Shown piece after piece: positions 9,241 to 17,615 of a DNA stretch of 64,000 bases (the first letter of the stretch is position 1; each line of letters opens with the position of its first letter). Below the pieces are notes generated by a model that searched no databases, had not been told where the DNA came from, and was given only the letters and a program-made list of their open reading frames with translations. The position numbers and the translations under genes are program-made. Origin of the DNA: Nostoc sp. FACHB-280 (lineage in GTDB: Bacteria > Cyanobacteriota > Cyanobacteriia > Cyanobacteriales > Nostocaceae); NCBI RefSeq assembly GCF_014697615.1, contig NZ_JACJSD010000004.1, forward strand, positions 183,802-247,801. Reading direction: 5' to 3'.

Positions 9241-9519
9241 ATGGCAAATCTCAACCCTACTAGTCATCCTAATAAACAACTTTTGGCTGGTTACTGCGGC
9301 ATCATTTTTGGCGGGTTTGGCGTTCATAAATTTATTTTAGGATATGCTGCGGAAGGCTTTATTATGTTGGCTATATCCATAGTTGCAGGTACTTTTACTT
9401 ATGGAGTCGCCTTAATAGTAATGCAGCTAATTGGTTTGATTGAAGGCATGATTTATTTAAACAAATCCTCAGAAGAATTTGCCAACATCTATTTTGCCAA
9501 TAAACAAGGCTGGTTCTAA
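9241..9519 (+). CDS. TM2-domain membrane protein
   Basis: A 92-residue protein. After a short polar N-terminus it has the TM2 domain: a hydrophobic helix, the turn GFGVHKFILGY (typical G-x-H-x-F/Y-L-G), a second long hydrophobic stretch, then the tail LIEGMIYL and a C-terminal GWF. The ATG at 9241 follows a GAGGAG ribosome site; an in-frame TTG at 9223 overlaps that site and is rejected. TM2 proteins are small two-helix membrane proteins of largely unknown role. A close paralog lies 400 bp downstream. Confidence 0.9.
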   Translation: MANLNPTSHPNKQLLAGYCGIIFGGFGVHKFILGYAAEGFIMLAISIVAGTFTYGVALIVMQLIGLIEGMIYLNKSSEEFANIYFANKQGWF

Positions 9520-9917
9520 AGCTTATCTCCCACAAGAACAACAAGATACCCGACTTTCTTCAGAAAATTGGGTATCTCAAAGTGTTTATTTTTAATAAAT
9601 ATAGTGTAACTTATCTTGATATTTTAAATACAATACTTAACTATATTTAATGCTAACTCTGATTTCATACGCTAGATGCTTAAATGTCCGAGCAAGGCGT
9701 AACTCAATGTTCACTAGATATAGCAGTAGCCAAGTTGGTTAGGACATTGATAAATCATGAGACTTAGACACCATAAAGCTTTTAACCCTTTCACCTGTCA
9801 CCTATTACCTGTCCCCTGCTATAACAAATTGTATCTGTTGTAAATATGTAGATGCCAAGTAAATATAGTTACTATAAAATTGGAGTGTTATTTATAATTG
9901 AGGGGCATTTCTAACCA
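9520..9917. other. Intergenic region between TM2 paralogs
   Basis: Contains the second copy of the AGAT-CCC hairpin at 9544-9577, directly after the first TM2 gene. No other gene or RNA was seen. Confidence 0.5.
9544..9577. repeat. Hairpin repeat, diverged copy with compensatory change
   Basis: AGATACCC at 9544-9551 pairs with GGGTATCT at 9570-9577. In the copy at 5804 the arms are AGATCCCC and GGGGATCT, so one base pair changed on both sides. It lies 24 bp after the TM2 stop and may terminate transcription. Confidence 0.65.
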
Positions 9918-10184
9918 ATGTCTAATAACAGTCCCAGTGAGATCAGTAATAAAAAACTAGCGGCTGGAATTTGTGCAATCTTGTTAGGAGCTTTAGGAAT
10001 TCACAAGTTTATTCTTGGTTACACAACCGAAGGCTTGATTATGTTGCTCGTTAGCATCCTCACCTGTGGTTTTGGTGGAGCAATTATGGGCATTATTGGT
10101 TTAGTAGAAGGAGTTATTTACTTAACCAAAACTGACGAGGAATTTGTTGAGGCTTATATTGTCAATAAGAAAGGCTGGTTTTAA
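9918..10184 (+). CDS. TM2-domain membrane protein, second copy
   Basis: An 88-residue paralog of the gene at 9241. It shares the order KKLAAGICAILLGALG, then IHKFILGYTTEG, a hydrophobic helix, LVEGVIYLTK and the C-terminal GWF. The closeness suggests a local tandem duplication. The start ATG at 9918 matches the paralog. The DUF2752 gene begins 46 bp downstream on the same strand; TM2 and DUF2752 proteins are often neighbours in bacteria, which hints at a common membrane function not yet defined. Confidence 0.9.
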   Translation: MSNNSPSEISNKKLAAGICAILLGALGIHKFILGYTTEGLIMLLVSILTCGFGGAIMGIIGLVEGVIYLTKTDEEFVEAYIVNKKGWF

Positions 10185-10230
10185 GTTTTACTTTTGATGT
10201 GATTTGCCGTTGTAATTTCAGAGGACATCT

Positions 10231-10710
10231 GTGTTGAAATTATCTTCTACTCCTCTATCGGGACACGGTAAGCTAGTGCGTTGGGGTATATTAGGATTTT
10301 CTTATACCCCACTATTTGGTACATATTTTTACAACCAAAATTATCGCCTTGGTTTTTTAGTCTGTCCTATTAGACACTTTACAGGAATTCCCTGTCCTAC
10401 CTGTGGTATGACGCGTTCATTTATGGCTATTGGGCGAGGAAACTTAAACCAAGCATTTACTGAGAATTTATTTGGCCCCATTTTATTTGCTAGTTTTGTA
10501 ATTGCCATAGTTCACGTTACTTTAGAATTGTTAACTAGGCAGCAAATTACAACTTTATATTGTCAACTATTAAGTCTAAAAAAGGTACAAATAATATTCT
10601 TATTCACAGTGTTAATTTATCATACTTTCCGGCTGTATCACATTTCACAAACAGGAGAATTGTATATTGCTTTTAGTCAATCTCCTTTAGGGCAATTGCT
10701 GTTTCAGTAA
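10231..10710 (+). CDS. DUF2752-domain membrane protein
   Basis: A 159-residue protein with the DUF2752 signature FTGIPCPTCGMTRSFMA (CPxCG-x-T-R) after a first hydrophobic segment, and two more membrane helices. The start is GTG at 10231 with an AGAGG site upstream; a TTG at 10234 is the alternative. The CPTCG pair could bind a metal or form a disulfide, but no function is established for the family. It follows the TM2 gene by 46 bp, so the two may be one transcript. Confidence 0.85.
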   Translation: MLKLSSTPLSGHGKLVRWGILGFSYTPLFGTYFYNQNYRLGFLVCPIRHFTGIPCPTCGMTRSFMAIGRGNLNQAFTENLFGPILFASFVIAIVHVTLELLTRQQITTLYCQLLSLKKVQIIFLFTVLIYHTFRLYHISQTGELYIAFSQSPLGQLLFQ

Positions 10711-10838
10711 GTCTGGAATGGCTATAGCAAGCCTCAATGATTTACAAACATCTCTTTTCCTTGTCTACCTTGTCACCCTTGTCTTTTTTGTTCATATATA
10801 AAATTAGAACAGGAAAAAACAGTCTGAGTTTTACTGCT

Positions 10839-11018
10839 ATGCCAATGCTCAAACGTAAACATCTCATTTGGTTTTGCTTATTGCTATTAGGCTGCGGATA
10901 TTTTAGTACCATGTCTAATTTCGAGATTAATTCTTATTTAAAGAGTGTAATTTTTTTACTGCCAGTGCAGTTGGCGGCGATTGTTTATGTCACTTATCTA
11001 CGCTGGAAGCGCAACTGA
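10839..11018 (+). CDS. Small membrane protein of unknown function
   Basis: About 59 residues with two hydrophobic segments (around 8-22 and 36-52) and a basic end (YLRWKRN). The frame extends upstream to ATG 10737, but that part contains a CCTTGTC-type low-complexity repeat and reads like intergenic sequence, so the ATG at 10839 (or 10845) is preferred. Not recognised. It follows the DUF2752 gene on the same strand and may belong to the same cluster. Confidence 0.4.
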   Translation: MPMLKRKHLIWFCLLLLGCGYFSTMSNFEINSYLKSVIFLLPVQLAAIVYVTYLRWKRN

Positions 11019-11151
11019 GGCTTAGGTCAGGTGTTAAACAAAAAAATTAATGTTATTGATATTCAGTCATAGTTCCAAATTTCGCCTACGCTCGAAATAG
11101 AGACGCTTATAGTCAGGCGTTGAATGTTCGTAGTGAATCCAAAAACTTGCC

Positions 11152-13584
11152 ATGCAACTTGTGCCGAAAACGAACCTTGACCCAGAACTAGCCCCCACTT
11201 CCGAGACAATTATTCTGGATGTGGGAGGGATGAAGTGTGCTGGGTGCGTAAGTGCTGTAGAACGTCAGCTAACTCAATATCCGGGGGTCAAAACTGCCTG
11301 CGTCAATTTGGCGACAGAAGTTGCAGTCGTAGAGTCAGAAGTTGGGGTGGTAGATGCAGATGCACTGGCAAAGCGATTAACTACCGCTGGATTCCCAACT
11401 CAACCTCGTCAATCTAGTCACCAAGCCGCTTTAGAAGATTCCGCCAACAGACAGCGCCAAGAAATGCGTGCAGCATTCCGACAATTAGCGATCGCTGCTA
11501 TATTACTGGTGTTGTCGGGAATTGGACATCTGAGCAGTTTCATTGGTGTAACTTGGCCAATATTAGACAACATTTGGTTTCATTGTGGACTAGCAACAGT
11601 CGCACTATTATTTCCCGGTCGTCCTATTATTGTTGATGGCTGGCTGGGTTGGCGGCGCAATTCTCCCAACATGAACACCTTAATTGGTTTGGGAACAATC
11701 ACCGCTTACACTGCGAGTTTAGTGGCGTTGTTGTTCCCCCAAATGGGTTGGGAGTGCTTCTTTGATGAACCAGTGATGATGTTAGGCTTTATCCTTTTGG
11801 GTAGAACCTTAGAACGACAAGCCAGAGGTAGGGCGGCTAACGCCTTTCGGCAATTACTCGCACTCCAACCACAGGTAGCCAGGTTAATTCCCAACCCAGA
11901 CCCAGAAAAATTAGGAATTGCGGCTAACAGTATCGATATCCCCGCCGAACAAGTGCGGGTTGGTGAATGGTTGCAGGTATTACCTGGAGATAAAATTCCT
12001 GTAGATGGTGAAGTGTGCTTTGGGCAGACAACCATAGATGAGTCGATGTTAACAGGCGAAGCTGTACCTGTAAGTAAACAAGCAGGTGATCTAGTTACTG
12101 CCGGCACAATCAACCAATCAGGTGCGATCGCAATTCAAGCAACCCGTACAGGCAACGATACCACCTTGGCGCAAATTGTCGCCTTAGTAGAAGCCGCCCA
12201 AACCCGCAAAGCACCTGTACAAAAATTAGCCGATAAAGTCGCTGGATACTTCACCTACGGCGTGTTAACCGCTTCTGTATTCACCTTTGTCTTTTGGTAC
12301 TTTTTTGGCACAAACATTTGGCCTGATATCATCATCTCCAGTGGTATGGAAATGATGAGTCACACCGCCCACAATACAAACTCAGCACTCAGCACTCAGC
12401 ACTCAGCACTCTTAACCAGCTTAAAACTAGCGATCGCCGTGATGGTAGTTGCTTGTCCCTGTGCTTTAGGTTTAGCCACACCCACAGCCATTCTCGTCGG
12501 TACTGGTATAGGCGCAGAACGCGGTTTATTAATCAAAGGCGGTGACGTTTTAGAAAAAGTCCACAAACTAAATACAGTCGTTTTTGATAAAACAGGCACA
12601 CTCACTACTGGTAATCCCACCGTGACTGATTGCATTGTCTTGGAGGGATTAGAAAAAACATCATCTGGTAGTCAATCTCTCATCCAACTAGCCGCCGCAG
12701 TGGAAAGTGGTACATATCACCCCCTGGCGAAAGCCATTCAACAAGAAGTACAACGCCTGCAATTATCAATTCCCAACGCCGTTGATTTTCATACCGAACC
12801 AGGGCTAGGAGTGTCTGCGGTAGTAGCAGAAACAACAGTACTATTAGGCAATCAAGATTGGTTAAGTTGGCATGGAGTTGTGGTTAATGAAATCGCCCAA
12901 CAAGAAATTCAAAGACTGGCAAAAGCAGGCAAAACAGTTGTATGTGTGGCTGTTGCTGGTACTTTAGCAGGACTCATCGCCATTCAAGATACCTTGCGCC
13001 CTGATGCCAAAACCACCGTTGAAAAATTGCAGCACAAGGGTTTAAGGGTAATGCTACTGAGTGGCGATCGCCAAGAAGCTGCCAATGCGATCGGTAAACA
13101 ACTAGGATTAGATCATGCTGATATCATCGCTGGAGTGCCACCCAGTAAAAAGGCTGAACTGATTAAATCTCTACAAACTGAAACCCACACTTCAAGTTCG
13201 CTCAGTGTAAAGCACTCAATTGTAGCAATGGTGGGAGATGGCATTAATGATGCACCCGCCTTATCTCAAGCAGATGTGGGGATTGCCTTACACTCAGGTA
13301 CAGATGTAGCAATGGAAACTGCGGAAATTATCTTGATGCGCGATCGCTTAAGTGACGTTGTAGAATCCATTAGCCTCAGTCGTGCCACATTCAACAAAAT
13401 CCGCCAAAATTTATTTTGGGCTTTTGCATACAATACCTTGGGGATTCCTTTAGCAGCTGGTGCTTTATTACCTAGTATGGGTTTCGTCCTCAGCCCATCA
13501 CACGCTGCTGCACTTATGGCCTTTAGTTCAGTCAGTGTTGTAACTAACTCCATATTCTTGCGAAGACTAGCTCACAGGCAATAA
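11152..13584 (+). CDS. ctaA: Copper-transporting P1B-type ATPase (CtaA-like)
   Basis: An 810-residue ATPase. The HMA domain near the N-terminus has GMKCAGC; then come membrane pairs, the phosphatase motif TGEAVPV, the intramembrane copper motif CPCALGL, the phosphorylation site DKTGTLT, an HP dipeptide (YHPLAKA) and GDGINDAP. The GMKCAGC form resembles cyanobacterial CtaA, which imports copper for plastocyanin and cytochrome oxidase, rather than PacS. Two stretches look inserted: a heptamer repeat before the CPC helix (12381-12411) and a Ser/Thr-rich piece just before the GDGIND block (about 13181-13218). Both keep the frame. It is monocistronic by position. Confidence 0.85.
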   Translation: MQLVPKTNLDPELAPTSETIILDVGGMKCAGCVSAVERQLTQYPGVKTACVNLATEVAVVESEVGVVDADALAKRLTTAGFPTQPRQSSHQAALEDSANRQRQEMRAAFRQLAIAAILLVLSGIGHLSSFIGVTWPILDNIWFHCGLATVALLFPGRPIIVDGWLGWRRNSPNMNTLIGLGTITAYTASLVALLFPQMGWECFFDEPVMMLGFILLGRTLERQARGRAANAFRQLLALQPQVARLIPNPDPEKLGIAANSIDIPAEQVRVGEWLQVLPGDKIPVDGEVCFGQTTIDESMLTGEAVPVSKQAGDLVTAGTINQSGAIAIQATRTGNDTTLAQIVALVEAAQTRKAPVQKLADKVAGYFTYGVLTASVFTFVFWYFFGTNIWPDIIISSGMEMMSHTAHNTNSALSTQHSALLTSLKLAIAVMVVACPCALGLATPTAILVGTGIGAERGLLIKGGDVLEKVHKLNTVVFDKTGTLTTGNPTVTDCIVLEGLEKTSSGSQSLIQLAAAVESGTYHPLAKAIQQEVQRLQLSIPNAVDFHTEPGLGVSAVVAETTVLLGNQDWLSWHGVVVNEIAQQEIQRLAKAGKTVVCVAVAGTLAGLIAIQDTLRPDAKTTVEKLQHKGLRVMLLSGDRQEAANAIGKQLGLDHADIIAGVPPSKKAELIKSLQTETHTSSSLSVKHSIVAMVGDGINDAPALSQADVGIALHSGTDVAMETAEIILMRDRLSDVVESISLSRATFNKIRQNLFWAFAYNTLGIPLAAGALLPSMGFVLSPSHAAALMAFSSVSVVTNSIFLRRLAHRQ
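12381..12411 (+). repeat. CTCAGCA heptamer tandem repeat inside the copper ATPase gene
   Basis: Four copies of CTCAGCA plus CTC. They encode a Ser/Ala/Gln/His stretch between a membrane helix and the CPC helix. The same heptamer (opposite strand) appears between atpA and atpD near 29070. STRR heptamers are normally intergenic in heterocystous cyanobacteria. Confidence 0.85.
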
Positions 13585-13763
13585 ATACGGTTATTAAATG
13601 TGAGAATGCAAACTGAATGCCAGTTTTTACTAACTCAGGTTAAACTAAATCGATAGTTAGATGTAATACATCTCACAGAGTAGAACATTGACGTTCTACT
13701 CTTCTCAGTCAGAATAGCTTTCAAGTTTGTCAGAGTTATCACCACAGACTGTAGTAAGCAAGA

Positions 13764-14273
13764 ATGGTAGGAAACAATAATAGACCAACATTAATTAATC
13801 AAAATTCTGTTGATAATGATCACGATATATCAATGGCACCAGAAACTCATGAAAGCCATCTACTGATTCTTGAAGATGATCAAGGTCGTAAGGAATTTGC
13901 TCTCGAAAATTCCGTTTACTCTATTGGTCGAGACCGTGACTGCAACATCCGTTTATTCTCGCAATTTGTCTCTCGTCGTCATGCTACCTTAGTCAGATTG
14001 CCAAGAGGACAAAACACTCACAGCTATTACTATCGAATTGTTGATGGTGATGCTAAAGGTAAACCTAGTGCCAATGGATTGATGATTAATGGGCGCAAAA
14101 TCCCGGCTCACGATTTAAAAAATGAAGATGAAATCGTTTTTGGCCCTCAAGTACGTGCCATCTATTATCTCTTGAGAAATACTCAACGTTCAGGACAAAC
14201 CGATTCTAGTGAGTACGATATCACTCTAATCAACCCTGGGATGACGGACGATCCAGAAGAGATGGAAGCGTAA
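13764..14273 (+). CDS. FHA-domain protein
   Basis: A 169-residue soluble protein. The forkhead-associated domain spans about residues 30-135, with the core YSIGRDRDCNIRL followed by SRRHA, and later the NG-x-x-x-NG pattern (ANGLMINGRKI). These residues form the phosphothreonine-binding loops. The C-terminus is acidic (DDPEEMEA). FHA proteins read Ser/Thr kinase signals; the partner kinase is not in the window. The ATG at 13764 gives a 27-residue polar N-terminus. It appears monocistronic. Confidence 0.9.
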   Translation: MVGNNNRPTLINQNSVDNDHDISMAPETHESHLLILEDDQGRKEFALENSVYSIGRDRDCNIRLFSQFVSRRHATLVRLPRGQNTHSYYYRIVDGDAKGKPSANGLMINGRKIPAHDLKNEDEIVFGPQVRAIYYLLRNTQRSGQTDSSEYDITLINPGMTDDPEEMEA

Positions 14274-14435
14274 ACATCAGCTAAGTCTCGGATAGCTTGT
14301 TTATCTTACACTAGTTCAATTTGTCACAGTTAGCTTTGCCTAAAGTTAGCCTACCAGCATTCCACTTACAGCAGAATTCAGAATGAAAATAGGCTATCTA
14401 CTTAGCTTTATTCACCCAATGGAAATCTGCTGTAA

Positions 14436-14783
14436 TTAACCAGCGAGGCTTTCAATTAAATGCCAATGACGACTGTGTTCAATTTCCTCTTTAACAAATT
14501 CAAACATTTTGCGACAGTGATTCTCCAGGTGAATTGGCAATTCTTCATTTTTAACAATGACATTCATCCGAGATTCTGTTTCAGTGGCGCTTGATCTGTC
14601 AATGAATACTTCAACCTTGACCGATTTGGAAAATGAAACATTACCAGGAATTTCACGAGCCAAAATGTAATCTGACTTGTAGTACTGAATTTCCAAATCG
14701 CAGCCTTGGAGAAGTTCTAACAGTAATGGCTGAAGACGGTCAATCGAAAGACCAATTGTAAATGAACAGGTATAGCGAGCCAT
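14436..14783 (-). CDS. Conserved hypothetical protein
   Basis: About 115 residues, soluble, starting MARYTCSFTIG. Alternating hydrophobic strands and an acidic C-terminal helix (EFVKEEIEHSRHWH) suggest a small alpha/beta domain. The frame runs upstream to 14879, but the ATG at 14783 has a GGGG site just before it and the upstream part is not convincing as protein. I do not recognise a named family; it looks like a cyanobacteria-specific conserved protein. It is convergent with the FHA gene. Confidence 0.6.
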   Translation of the reverse strand: MARYTCSFTIGLSIDRLQPLLLELLQGCDLEIQYYKSDYILAREIPGNVSFSKSVKVEVFIDRSSATETESRMNVIVKNEELPIHLENHCRKMFEFVKEEIEHSRHWHLIESLAG

Positions 14784-15064
14784 AATAGCCCCAAGCATTG
14801 CAACACTCCGTCCATCGTATAATACCAAAGCCGCCAAAAGGTACTTCATTACAGATTGATTACATAAAGGTACTGGCAAATTGGCTTAAATTCAGTGCTT
14901 TCCACTAACATACCAGAGAAACACAACTTGAAAATTTGATAAAAAACTTTAAAATAAGGCCAATTTGCCAAAGAATGGCGGGAAATGGATTGACAGAACA
15001 TAGATTAAAACAACAATGTTCCATCTAAAATCCAAAATTGTATAAGGCTTTGGGGAGATGCAGA

Positions 15065-15982
15065 ATGAAAGTAGCAATTACGGGTGCAACAGGGTTAGTC
15101 GGGAGTCGTTTAGTAGAACGACTGCAAACAGAAGGTCATCAAGTATTGGTATTAACACGTAATGCTGGCTTGGCTCAAAAGGTGTTTCCAGCAGCCAATT
15201 TTCCTAGTGTGGAAATTGTGACATACACCCCAACAACATCAGGTGGTTGGCAAGATGCCATTAGCGGTTGCGAAGCTGTAGTTAATCTTGCAGGCGAACC
15301 TATTGGTGAGGGACGCTGGACGGCAGAACGTAAGCAAGAAATCCTCAATAGTCGTCAGCTAGGCACGCAGAAAATAGTTGAAGCCATAGCTAAAGCTAAC
15401 CCCAAACCTAGAGTATTAGTTAACACTTCTGCTATTGGTTACTACGGTACAAGTGAAACCGCTACTTTTGATGAAGCCAGTGCATCGGGTAATGATTTTT
15501 TGGCTCAAGTCTGCCAAGCCTGGGAAGCAGAAGCCACAAAGGTTAAAGATGCGGGTGTGCGACTGGTAATTCTGCGTTTTGGGATTGTTCTTGGTAAGGG
15601 TGGAGCTTTAGCCAAAATGATTCCACCTTTTCAGCTTTTTGCTGGAGGGCCAATTGGCAGTGGTCGCCAATGGTTTTCGTGGATTCATATTGACGATGTA
15701 GTTAATTTAATTTTGCAAGCTTTAAACAAGTCAGATATGGAAGGAGTGTATAATGCCACTGCTCCAAATCCTGTCCGAATGAACGATCTGGCTCAAAGTG
15801 TAGGAACAGTCTTAAATCGTCCTTCTTGGTTGCCTGTTCCGGCTTTTGCCATTGAAGCTTTACTTGGAGACGGCGCAATTGTTGTTTTAGAAGGTCAACA
15901 GGTTCTGCCAAAGCGCACTTTAGAATCTGGTTTCACCTATCAATATCCAAATTTACAACCAGCTTTGAAGCAAATTTTATAA
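15065..15982 (+). CDS. TIGR01777-family NAD(P)-binding epimerase-like protein
   Basis: A 305-residue extended short-chain dehydrogenase/reductase. The Rossmann motif TGATGLVGSRLVERL is at the N-terminus, AVVNLAGEPI in the middle, a YYG motif (AIGYYG) in place of YxxxK, and QWFSWIHIDDVV later, all typical of TIGR01777 (YfcH-like) proteins. The ATG at 15065 follows GGGGAGA and starts directly before the first strand; the earlier in-frame start at 15038 would overlap the ribosome site. In cyanobacteria and plastids the family is linked to cell division or thylakoid maintenance, but the reaction is unknown. Confidence 0.9.
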   Translation: MKVAITGATGLVGSRLVERLQTEGHQVLVLTRNAGLAQKVFPAANFPSVEIVTYTPTTSGGWQDAISGCEAVVNLAGEPIGEGRWTAERKQEILNSRQLGTQKIVEAIAKANPKPRVLVNTSAIGYYGTSETATFDEASASGNDFLAQVCQAWEAEATKVKDAGVRLVILRFGIVLGKGGALAKMIPPFQLFAGGPIGSGRQWFSWIHIDDVVNLILQALNKSDMEGVYNATAPNPVRMNDLAQSVGTVLNRPSWLPVPAFAIEALLGDGAIVVLEGQQVLPKRTLESGFTYQYPNLQPALKQIL

Positions 15983-15987
15983 TAAAA

Positions 15988-16030
15988 GTCAATAGTCAAT
16001 AGTCAAAAAGTTGGACTATTGACTATTGAC
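15988..16030. terminator. STRR-derived perfect 17-bp hairpin between convergent genes
   Basis: GTCAATAGTCAATAGTC at 15988-16004 pairs exactly with GACTATTGACTATTGAC at 16014-16030 around a 9-nt loop. Both arms are copies of the AGTCAAT heptamer. It lies between the stop of the epimerase-like gene (plus) and that of the small membrane protein (minus), so it can serve both. Confidence 0.65.
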
Positions 16031-16036
16031 AAATAA

Positions 16037-16279
16037 CTAATCAGTGAGAAACTTCCGAGACACCCAACTGATAATTCCGCTCAGAATGGCACCCCCCATG
16101 AGAATGCCAATAGCGGGGTTAAATAATGGTTGCCAAAGCTTGTGCCATAAATCAAGACCCAAATTTATGCCCGCAGCATCACCAAAAACTGCGATCGCAA
16201 ACCAACCAAAGCCAAATAAAACCAAGAAAACATCGGCTACCAAAATCAAGTTCAGCCAATTTAATAGTTTATCTTTCAT
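16037..16279 (-). CDS. Small membrane protein, cyanobacterial hypothetical
   Basis: An 80-residue protein with two hydrophobic segments (about 8-32 and 52-72) separated by a polar loop with W-H-K-L-W, and a basic C-terminal end (SRKFLTD). The ATG at 16279 is the only sensible start. No named family recognised. It is convergent with the TIGR01777-type gene across a repeat hairpin. A membrane-embedded accessory protein is the most that can be said. Confidence 0.65.
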   Translation of the reverse strand: MKDKLLNWLNLILVADVFLVLFGFGWFAIAVFGDAAGINLGLDLWHKLWQPLFNPAIGILMGGAILSGIISWVSRKFLTD

Positions 16280-16284
16280 ATCGA

Positions 16285-16430
16285 CAATTTGAGACTAGGA
16301 CTAGGGGCTAGGGGCTAGGAATATAAGAATTAAGCAATAGAAATTAGCTATGACAAAGTGACAATCATCAGGGATGTTACTCTCACCTCTAGCCCCTAGC
16401 CTCTCACCTCTATCCTCTCACCTCTCACCC
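16285..16430. repeat. Intergenic CTAGGGG / TAGCCCC and CTCTCAC tandem repeats
   Basis: GGGGCTA-type repeats at 16297-16318 are complementary to CTAGCCCCTAGCC near 16389. CTCTCAC/CTATCC tandem units follow to 16430. Typical STRR-like filler; it may fold into a long-range hairpin. Confidence 0.6.
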
Positions 16431-16853
16431 CTACTCTTCAAACAACCACTTCTTAACTTTTTTGAGACTTTCCCAGTCTGGTTTCCGACTCAGACCGTCT
16501 TCAATACTACTGTTAATTTCATCGCGCCATTCTGGGTTCACCAAGAATAACTGTTGTACAACATCAATATGTTGGCGTAACCCTTTTTGACCAGTCTCTA
16601 GCATTGCTACAGCCAAATTGACTCTAGCTTGTGGGTCTTGTGGGCTTAACTTGACTGCTTTTTGTGCAGCCTTATAAGCTAAGTTGGACTTATTGTCTAA
16701 CATATATAACCATGCTAGACAAATCCAAGCAGCGGCAGTTTTCGGAGAGCGATCGCATACCTCCTTAAATACAGGGATCAAAGAATCCACTGATTCGCCA
16801 GCTTTATAACGTTCCAAACCTGTATCAAACAAGGATTCAACAGTGTTAGTCAT
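16431..16853 (-). CDS. TPR-repeat protein
   Basis: A 140-residue soluble protein with tetratricopeptide repeats in its middle (AAAWICLAWLYMLDNKSNLA, then A-Y-K-A-A-Q-K-A-V-K-L-S-P-Q-D-P). A tryptophan-rich end (WRDEINSSIEDG, KPDWESL) follows. The ATG at 16853 lies at the edge of a TCATTAG repeat tract. Cytosolic, probably a protein-interaction module; partner unknown. Same strand as the IscA-like gene upstream, with a repeat tract between them. Confidence 0.8.
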   Translation of the reverse strand: MTNTVESLFDTGLERYKAGESVDSLIPVFKEVCDRSPKTAAAWICLAWLYMLDNKSNLAYKAAQKAVKLSPQDPQARVNLAVAMLETGQKGLRQHIDVVQQLFLVNPEWRDEINSSIEDGLSRKPDWESLKKVKKWLFEE

Positions 16854-16915
16854 TAGTCAAGAGTCATTAGTCATTGGTCAAGAGTCATTAGTCATTGGTC
16901 AAGAGTCAACACAAA
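16854..16915. repeat. TCATTAG-type tandem repeat tract
   Basis: Alternating units TCAAGAG and TCATTAGTCATTGG occur three times between the IscA-like and TPR genes. It is the same sort of heptamer tract as at 27420-27487. Confidence 0.7.
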
Positions 16916-16940
16916 GAACGAATGACAAATGACAATCTTA

Positions 16941-17297
16941 CTACACCCCAAATGACTTACCACAACCACAGGTTTGACTAGCGTTGGGGTTAGTGAACTG
17001 AAAACCGCCACCAATCATTGCATTGCTATAGTCCAGCATCAAGCCATATAAGTACAACAAGCTTTTGCGATCGCAAACAATTTGAAAGCCGTCATAGTCA
17101 AAAACTTCATCCTGGGGGGTGATCTTGCTCTTGTCTTCAAAGTCCATCATATAAGACATCCCGGAGCATCCACCTTGGCGCACTCCTACCCGCAGGCATA
17201 AATCTTGACCTTGTTGTGCTTGCAGGAGTTTTACTTGGCGCAAGGCTGCTTCGCTTAATAGAATGCCACGTTGTTGAGGCTGCGTTGCTTGTGTCAT
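16941..17297 (-). CDS. IscA/SufA-type iron-sulfur cluster carrier
   Basis: A 118-residue A-type carrier. The three conserved cysteines are present: C44 in GGCSGMSY, and C110 and C112 in the terminal CGC motif. The domain order and length are standard. The family receives Fe-S clusters from scaffolds and passes them to apoproteins in the cytosol. Whether this is IscA, SufA or ErpA in specificity cannot be decided from sequence alone. The ATG at 17297 is preceded by a plausible AAGGAG site. Confidence 0.93.
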   Translation of the reverse strand: MTQATQPQQRGILLSEAALRQVKLLQAQQGQDLCLRVGVRQGGCSGMSYMMDFEDKSKITPQDEVFDYDGFQIVCDRKSLLYLYGLMLDYSNAMIGGGFQFTNPNASQTCGCGKSFGV

Positions 17298-17615
17298 ATT
17301 TTGTTAACTCCTTAATAACTAGTAACTTTATAGAAACTTGTAATTGCTGCTGGGTTGATGGGTAATTTGTGTATATATTCTAGCGACATTGAGGCCAGAA
17401 ATTGCCAATTGTAAACACTCCGTCAAAAGCAGCCAAAGCTTTTTATTCTAGAATTGAGAGACTCGGTGTATTTAAACATTCGGTATTTTCAGAATTTCAG
17501 CCTTGTGGCAACCTGAGTCGCCATTCCTCTTCAGGTACAGCCAGGAAAATTTCTTTCCAGGTTAGCCATCCCCAACAGTTGATATGCAAATTGCTTCCTT
17601 TGATGAACTGACTCT
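17298..17615. other. Intergenic region between divergent genes
   Basis: Holds the promoters of the IscA-like gene and the 544-residue unknown. A TTG-started frame at 17402-17611 has no family likeness and is not called. No repeat or RNA seen. Confidence 0.5.

Noticed and set aside
16854..16915. Regular repeats considered as a CRISPR array
   Set aside because: Units are 7-21 bp and contiguous, without unique spacers of 30-40 bp; STRR-type tandem repeat.
17402..17611. 69-codon plus-strand frame before the 544-residue gene
   Set aside because: TTG start and no family likeness; sits in a promoter region.
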